Positions 58,791 to 64,000 of a stretch of 64,000 nt of DNA are shown here, piece after piece. Numbering within the stretch: position 1 is the first letter of the stretch; each line of letters opens with the position of its first letter. A program made the position numbers and the translations under genes. Origin of the DNA: Botryotinia globosa (lineage: Eukaryota; Ascomycota; Leotiomycetes; Helotiales; Sclerotiniaceae); the NCBI GenBank assembly GCA_014898425.1, contig RCSZ01000002.1, positions 930,001 to 994,000 on the forward strand, given 5' to 3'. The notes beneath the pieces were generated by a model. It was not told where the DNA came from, ran no database searches, and saw only the letters and a program-made list of their open reading frames with translations.

Positions 58791-60614
58791 TCAATGGGGA
58801 GAAGTGAGGGGATAATGACATTGGTGGCTATACATATGGTTTGAAGACCCGTAAGGCGAAGCTGGGTACCCGGTGTAGTGATCCATGTTTGGCTGAGCAT
58901 TGCCGTAGCCTTGCAAATGTTGGACGGAAGAAGCTGGTGCTTGGCTTTGCTGGTATTGGTTTGGAACCTGTGCACCAGGTTGGTACCCAATAGGGGTGGA
59001 AATGGGTGGAAGTTGAACATTCGACCGCGAATAGGCCGCAGAGCCGGCCTCGGGATGGGCTTCCGGAACAGCGGGAGCACCACCGGCACGGGCGACTTCT
59101 TGCTCCTTGCGTTGCTGCTCCTCCTCCTTCTTGCGAGCTTTCCACTCTTTTCGAATTTCTTTGAATTCTGCGCGCACCAGACGTTAGCTTGCCAATGTTT
59201 CACGACGTATTTTTGATCCATGCTAGCGAGCAAGGTTATCGCCAATCGATGTCAGACCTAGTCCCACGCCTCTTGTAACCACCCGTAAATGGCACTGGGC
59301 CCGGTCAAATGATCCGTCGAGGCAGGGTGAAACCCCCCCAAGGGCTCATGTAGAATGGCGAATAATTCTCCGACGGTCCAACGAAGGAATGGAGAATCAC
59401 ATGTGAGAAATCAACATACCTTCTGGTGTACGTTTGTTTCCATGGGATTGCATGGTTACGTGAGCATTAAGATGGTTCAATGTACCATACGCTTTCTCAC
59501 ATCCTTGATGTCCACACTTATACATACGTTCAATTTCTTCAAATCGTCTTCTAGGTCGCTTCTGTTGACTAGATCCCGGGATGGGAACAAATGAGTAAAT
59601 CTGGGGCAAGCGCGCGTCCTGTTAATTCTTAGTTGTTCTGCAAAGTGACATGGAAAGAAAGATAGACCGGGGTGCAAATCACGCGTCGATTCTCGCGCCG
59701 CGTTCTGCACATCAAAACAATGCGACGCGCGCTTCAGATCTCACGCGGGGAATGCGCGCACCGTGCACGGGATAGAAGATGTCACTTACTTGGCTGGGTC
59801 GTCCCGCGGAAGCTGGGAGCGACTGGGCTTGAGGACTGGCAGAAGTATAAGGCGTCTGGACCATTCCGGCTGGGTGGTTTGCGACACTTGGGTGGTTTGG
59901 GTGGTTTGCGACGTTGGGATTGGGGGCAGAAGGGTCGGCGTAACCGTGCCAATTGGGTCTTGGTTGCGAGTACATCGAGCCGCCGGAGTGTGTCGGTGGG
60001 TATTGGTGATGCATCTGTTCTTGTGCGGAGTATGTGGTGTGTTGTGGGTTGTACGGAGGGTAAGTTGGGCTGGAGGCCGCAATTGATGGATCTATAGGAA
60101 CATCCTGGTCAGACTTGATTTGCGAAGATTGATGGGTTGAACGGCCATCTTGCAAAGGTATTGACGGACTTGTTGGTTGAGCCATTCCTCCACTGCTATT
60201 GCTACTATTGCCCGAATAATGTGCTCTGTGTAAGTGATCAAAGTTGGCCGAACGCGCCGACGATGGGGGGTACGCAGCACCGTACTCGGAGGTTGGCGTA
60301 GCTGTTGTTGAGTATTGGTTCGAACGAACGTCTTGATGTTGTGGTGGATACTGCGCAGCAGATGTATTATCTGCAGGGGAATCTTCAGATTGAGCGTCTG
60401 TGAAGGCGTGTGGATAGGGCGTTTGCAAACCTGACTGCGTGTATGCGGTAGACCCTCGTTCCATAGAGGTGTGTTTCTGACCGTTTGTATATGCCCCAAT
60501 AATTGTACTTATGTTTGCTTCTGTCTCGTCAGGGGGATTCTTACGCTCAATGTCGTGGGTGGATGTTGAAGGTAAAGTATTATTGAAGGGATGCTGTGTG
60601 GAGGCCAGGGACAT
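58791..60614 (-). CDS. con7: Con7-type C2H2 zinc-finger transcription factor
   Basis: A nuclear transcription factor orthologous to Con7, which in Magnaporthe is needed for conidium and appressorium morphogenesis and pathogenicity and for expression of cell-wall genes. Exons 60614..59790, 59618..59420 and 59167..58791 give 466 aa. Residues 1-275 are Ser/Pro/Gln/Tyr-rich and disordered. Exon 2 encodes the invariant core KRPRRRFEEIERMYKCG followed by GCEKAYGTLNHLNAHVTMQS, a C-x4-C-x12-H-x5-H finger. Exon 3 continues EFKEIRKEWKARKKEEEQQR, a basic, helical segment likely to act as nuclear signal and coiled coil, then a Gln/Tyr/Pro-rich C-terminus. Introns are 171 and 252 nt with GTAAGT and GTATGT donors. 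Nothing is disrupted. It is isolated between long repeat-rich regions, consistent with extended regulatory DNA. Confidence 0.92.
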
Positions 60615-61404
60615 ATCACACTTGGAAAGATTTCTTCAAGTATAGACTTGACGTTGCCTAGTGTATACTTCAAGGAGAAACTTATAAGTCCGTCGAAAGT
60701 AAGAAGGAAGAAGGTATGATGTATTTTTAGAATCGAGGGCAACGATGTTCTTTAAGTAGTAGGCGCCTCGAGGGTGATGCGAAGAGAAGTTGATGGGAAG
60801 AGACAATTGATTGGTCGAGAAGCCAAGGAGACTACCTTTGAGGAGAGAGCAAAGTTATGATGCTTGGACTGAGATGGAATATGGGTCTTTATGGGATTTA
60901 AAGTTTAGTAAATAGTTGAAGATCGAAACTCTGATGATCAAGTTTGGTAGTGAGAAGGTAGTGGGTGGAGTGTTCCCAGAATGGACAAGACTCGAGGAGG
61001 GAGGACTAGAGACTGGAGTTGGAGTTGGCGAAAAGTTTCCGAAGACCGGTGTCTTGGGAAACCGAGTCAAGTTCGAGTCAAGTTCGACTCAAGTGTCCAA
61101 AGGTTCGCGGTGGGTTTTGGGAATATTTTGACGACGATATGGTGATCTAGAGATTGATTTTTTGACTTTTTTTTTTTTTTGATTTTTTTTAATTTTTTTT
61201 TAATAAAAAAATAAGAGGTTGACGCTAGTGTGTAGCGTGTGGGTGTGTGGGTGTGTAATAAAAATCACCGTAACCTTTTTCAAGAGATTGTTTGGGGAAT
61301 TGGGAAATCAAGAAGTGTATGTAACAAGGTAAGAAGGAGGGCGAGCGTATAATAAAATGGATGAATGTGGTTTGGATTGATTATTGGGATTGCCAATTCG
61401 AGGT

Positions 61405-61520
61405 AAGTGTGAGTGGTAGTGTGAGTGGTAGTGTGAGTGGTAGTGTGAGTGGTAGTGTGAGTGGTAGTGTGAGTGGTAGTGTGAGTGGTAGTGTGAGTGG
61501 TAGTGTGAGTGGTAGTGTGA
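61405..61520. repeat. (GTGAGTGGTAGT)n 12-bp minisatellite
   Basis: About ten 12-bp units followed by GTGGTGGTGG and GTAGTAGTAG runs. The unit length keeps frames open (SGSV, HTTT, HYHS repeats). Confidence 0.93.
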
Positions 61521-61833
61521 GAAGTGGTGGTGGTGGTGGTCGTCGTAGTAGTAGTAGTAGTAGTGTGGTAGTAGTGTGGTGGTAGCTGTAGTAGGTGAAT
61601 TGATGAATTGAATTGAATAGAATAGAATTGATTTAATGGTGGGTGATTGATGAATTGATTGATAGATTGAAGGTGGTGGTGGGTGGGTGGCTTCTTCAAT
61701 GATCAAAAGGTAATTAAAACAAAAACAAAAAAAAAAGGTATCTCAATCAACTCTTCCTTCTTATTAATAATCAAAGAAAGAGAAGAGAAGGAAAAAAAAG
61801 AAGAGAAAAAAAAGATCAGAGTTTTGTGGAGTA

Positions 61834-61893
61834 CCTTACTGTACCGTACTGTACCGTACTGTACTGTACTGTACTGTACCGTACCGTACCGTA
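61834..61893. repeat. (GTACY)n pentamer repeat
   Basis: About 11 units mixing GTACT and GTACC. Confidence 0.88.
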
Positions 61894-61914
61894 TGTGCCT
61901 AGGTTGGTAAGAGT

Positions 61915-61975
61915 GAAGGAAGAGTCAAGGAAGAGTCAAGGAAGAGTCAAGGAAGAGTCAAGGAAGAGTCAAGAG
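61915..61975. repeat. (GAAGAGTCAAG)n 11-bp minisatellite
   Basis: About five units, then degenerate AGAGTGA units. Confidence 0.88.
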
Positions 61976-64000
61976 TGAAGAGTGAAGAGTGAAATAAAAG
62001 TAAAAGTAAAAAAGGCAAGAAAGAGTAAGAGTGGCTGATGCTGATGCTGATGCTGATGCTGATACTGAGTGACTCCAGCGACTGATGATTGATTGACTGA
62101 TTGACTGATTGATGGATGGATGGGTTGACTGATTGATACCGATTTGATACGATCCTTGCTTGAGAGGATACCCAACACCCAAGTTCCAAGTTCTAACCTA
62201 GGACAGGACAGGACAAGACAAGACAGGTAGGTACGGAGCAATGATGAAAGTGCCTCGGAATGATCAGAGCAATCAAGGATCATCAATTAATAAAATTGAA
62301 TCGAGAAGAATTGTTTTGATTCTCTCTTTCCTTGTAATAATAATAATAATAATAATTCAATTCAACCCAATCGAAAATTAAAAATTAAAGTTGAATTGAG
62401 TTGAATTAAATTGAATTAAATCGAATTAAATTCAATTGGACGAATCAAATCAATCAAATCAATCAAATCAATTCTTCACCCGCAAAATTCGATAAAAGCG
62501 GGAAAGTGGCAAAATCTTTCTTACCGATTTCCGAGTATGCGATATCCTTGCAAGGTACCTACGTAGGTCGGAGGGACAGTGCTAGGAAGGTAGTAGACTG
62601 TAGAGTAGGTACCTAGGTATTGATTGTATTGTATTGCTTGGTGACCCACTTTTCGCTTGGAGATGTGATTCGATTCGAGTAAAGTCTTGGGTGTCAATCT
62701 ATGGAATTAATGCGTGCCTGTGGTTCTGGGAATTCGGCTTCTTCTGCTCTTCTGCTTCGAGGTCTGTTTCTGTATCTTGAGTCTGTGCTTTTTAAAGTTT
62801 CGCGTTATTGTAGTGGTGTCGTGGTATCTTAGGATCTTAGTATCTTAGGATCTTAGGATCTCAGTATCTTAGTATCTTAGTATCTTAGTATCTTAGTGTC
62901 GTGGGAATGGTCGCTCGTACTCGGGGTGTATCTAGAACTCAGATAGTCTGCAGGTTGAGAAGCTATACTCTTATCCCCTCTTGACTCAACTAGGGAATAA
63001 ATTCGTTAGATCCGATGCAATTTAGGTCCCAAGAGCTTGCGCTATCAGAATTGTTCACTTGCAGATGGTATTGTGAACAATTGGCAATGGGAAAGAAAAT
63101 GATTTCTCGGTATGCTTGGTTTGGGATAGTGGCTGTGGGGTTCTTCGGAAAACTTTCTTTCTCTCTTCTTTCGCTTCAGTCAGTTCAAAGAAAGAAAGAA
63201 GAGAAAAGAAAGAATAAAGGTATCATTGACCGAGTGCTCTGAATGGCTTGTTCGAGATTCCACATATGATGAATGAGTAAGCAACGATGATGATTCCTTG
63301 GCTTATTAGTGTCCAAGATGTTGTGTTGCGTTGGGGTTGGGGAGACGACGGAAGAGTGAGGAGCTAGACCAGTTGGCGCGTGGCCGGAGTAGATATGGGT
63401 GACTTATACCTGTATTTGCTAGTTGAAGTTGACACCAAAACTTTATCGGCTGAAGAAAACGATCGTTCTTTAGAATTGACCGTAAGCCCTAGGTAGTAGG
63501 ACTGTAGGATACGCCGTTGAGTTTGAGTTTGGGTGTGATAGTCTGGCAGTGGGAGTCCGGCAAGAATGGTATTATGGTAGTAATAATCGTTGCACGCCCG
63601 TTTCGCAATGGATGGCCAACCTGGTAAACTTGGAAATCGCTGGGACTGAATCGTGTATGCGCTATGCCTGTCTGAGAAAGCCTCCGTCAGCTGATAATCG
63701 CGAGCATACAGTTGAAATGCGTCAAAATTACCTTTGGTCTCAAGTCTAAGAAGTCTTGGGCCCAAGAGCGTTGTAGATCTCTTTGCAATCCTTCTTCTCA
63801 CTGCCAAAAACTCCGGGCGAAAGTGTCTATGTGACAATGACACGATGTGAAGATGTCTCGTCAGTGGTCACGGCAATTAATGTTTAATTCCTATGATTGA
63901 GAGTTTGAGAGTTGCTGCTAAACCTTAATTTCGATGACTTCTACTGAGCGAGAATCTGGGTCTGTTCACAAACCCACTTCTCTTCACAATATTATCCTGG

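Larger units (their letters stand above)
60615..64000. other. Upstream region of con7 and window end, no supported gene
   Basis: About 3.4 kb. It contains T-runs at 61165-61205 and several minisatellites, including GTATCTTA-type 10-mers at about 62827-62898. A 159-codon open frame at 63364-63843 (-) lacks any ATG. It is most likely the long promoter/leader of con7 plus intergenic DNA. Confidence 0.5.

Noticed and set aside
61280..61706. ORFs with SGSV, HTTT and HYHS repeats
   Set aside because: Artefacts of the 12-bp GTGAGTGGTAGT minisatellite.
63364..63843. 159-codon open frame on the minus strand
   Set aside because: It contains no ATG, begins only after an upstream stop, lacks clear splice sites and has no recognisable domain.

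Overview
This is a eukaryotic, filamentous ascomycete window. Genes are interrupted by short introns (mostly 41-100 nt) with fungal GTANGT donors, CTAAC/CTGAC-type branch sites and AG acceptors. The gene set (GT90/CAP10 transferase, AA8-cytochrome b561 protein, LysM/chitinase pair, Con7 zinc finger) is typical of Pezizomycotina. The chitinase/LysM and Con7 types and the moderately AT-rich intergenic DNA suggest a leotiomycete, perhaps Sclerotiniaceae (Botrytis/Sclerotinia-like). That placement is inference only.

Layout. 0.3-7.8 kb is a compact housekeeping block: cysteine dioxygenase (-), a Par14-type parvulin (+), divergent ribosomal protein genes eS12 (-) and uS8 (+), and a GT90 glycosyltransferase (+). 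9.0-12.8 kb holds a frame-broken unrecognised gene whose start codon abuts a PIF/Harbinger-like MITE, then a 40-bp tandem repeat carrying a 121-bp mariner-type MITE. 12.8-20.2 kb contains three intact plus-strand genes: an AA8-cytochrome b561 protein, a THI20-type HMP-P kinase/TenA fusion (12 exons) and the DEAD-box helicase DBP2. 20.9-28.5 kb is a head-to-head LysM-protein/subgroup C chitinase pair, and both genes look decayed. 28.5-47 kb is gene-poor, with a second PIF-like MITE containing a nested pogo-like MITE, long pyrimidine-rich and microsatellite tracts, one single-pass membrane protein gene and several weak ORFs. 47-50.2 kb is a Puf3/Pumilio-class RNA-binding protein. 50.2-58.8 kb is mostly simple-sequence DNA with the second 121-bp MITE. 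58.8-60.6 kb is the con7 transcription factor (-), and the rest has no supported gene.

The genes do not form one pathway. The clearest functional pairings are the divergent ribosomal protein genes, which share a ~600 bp promoter, and the LysM/chitinase pair, known in fungi as a co-located chitin-related module. The most unusual structure is the MITE content: two identical 121-bp copies, one with a paralogous empty site next to it; two TTA-flanked elements; and one element nested in another.

Exon models were built by eye from splice signals and protein-family expectation. For the intact multi-exon genes the exon lengths sum to whole codons.
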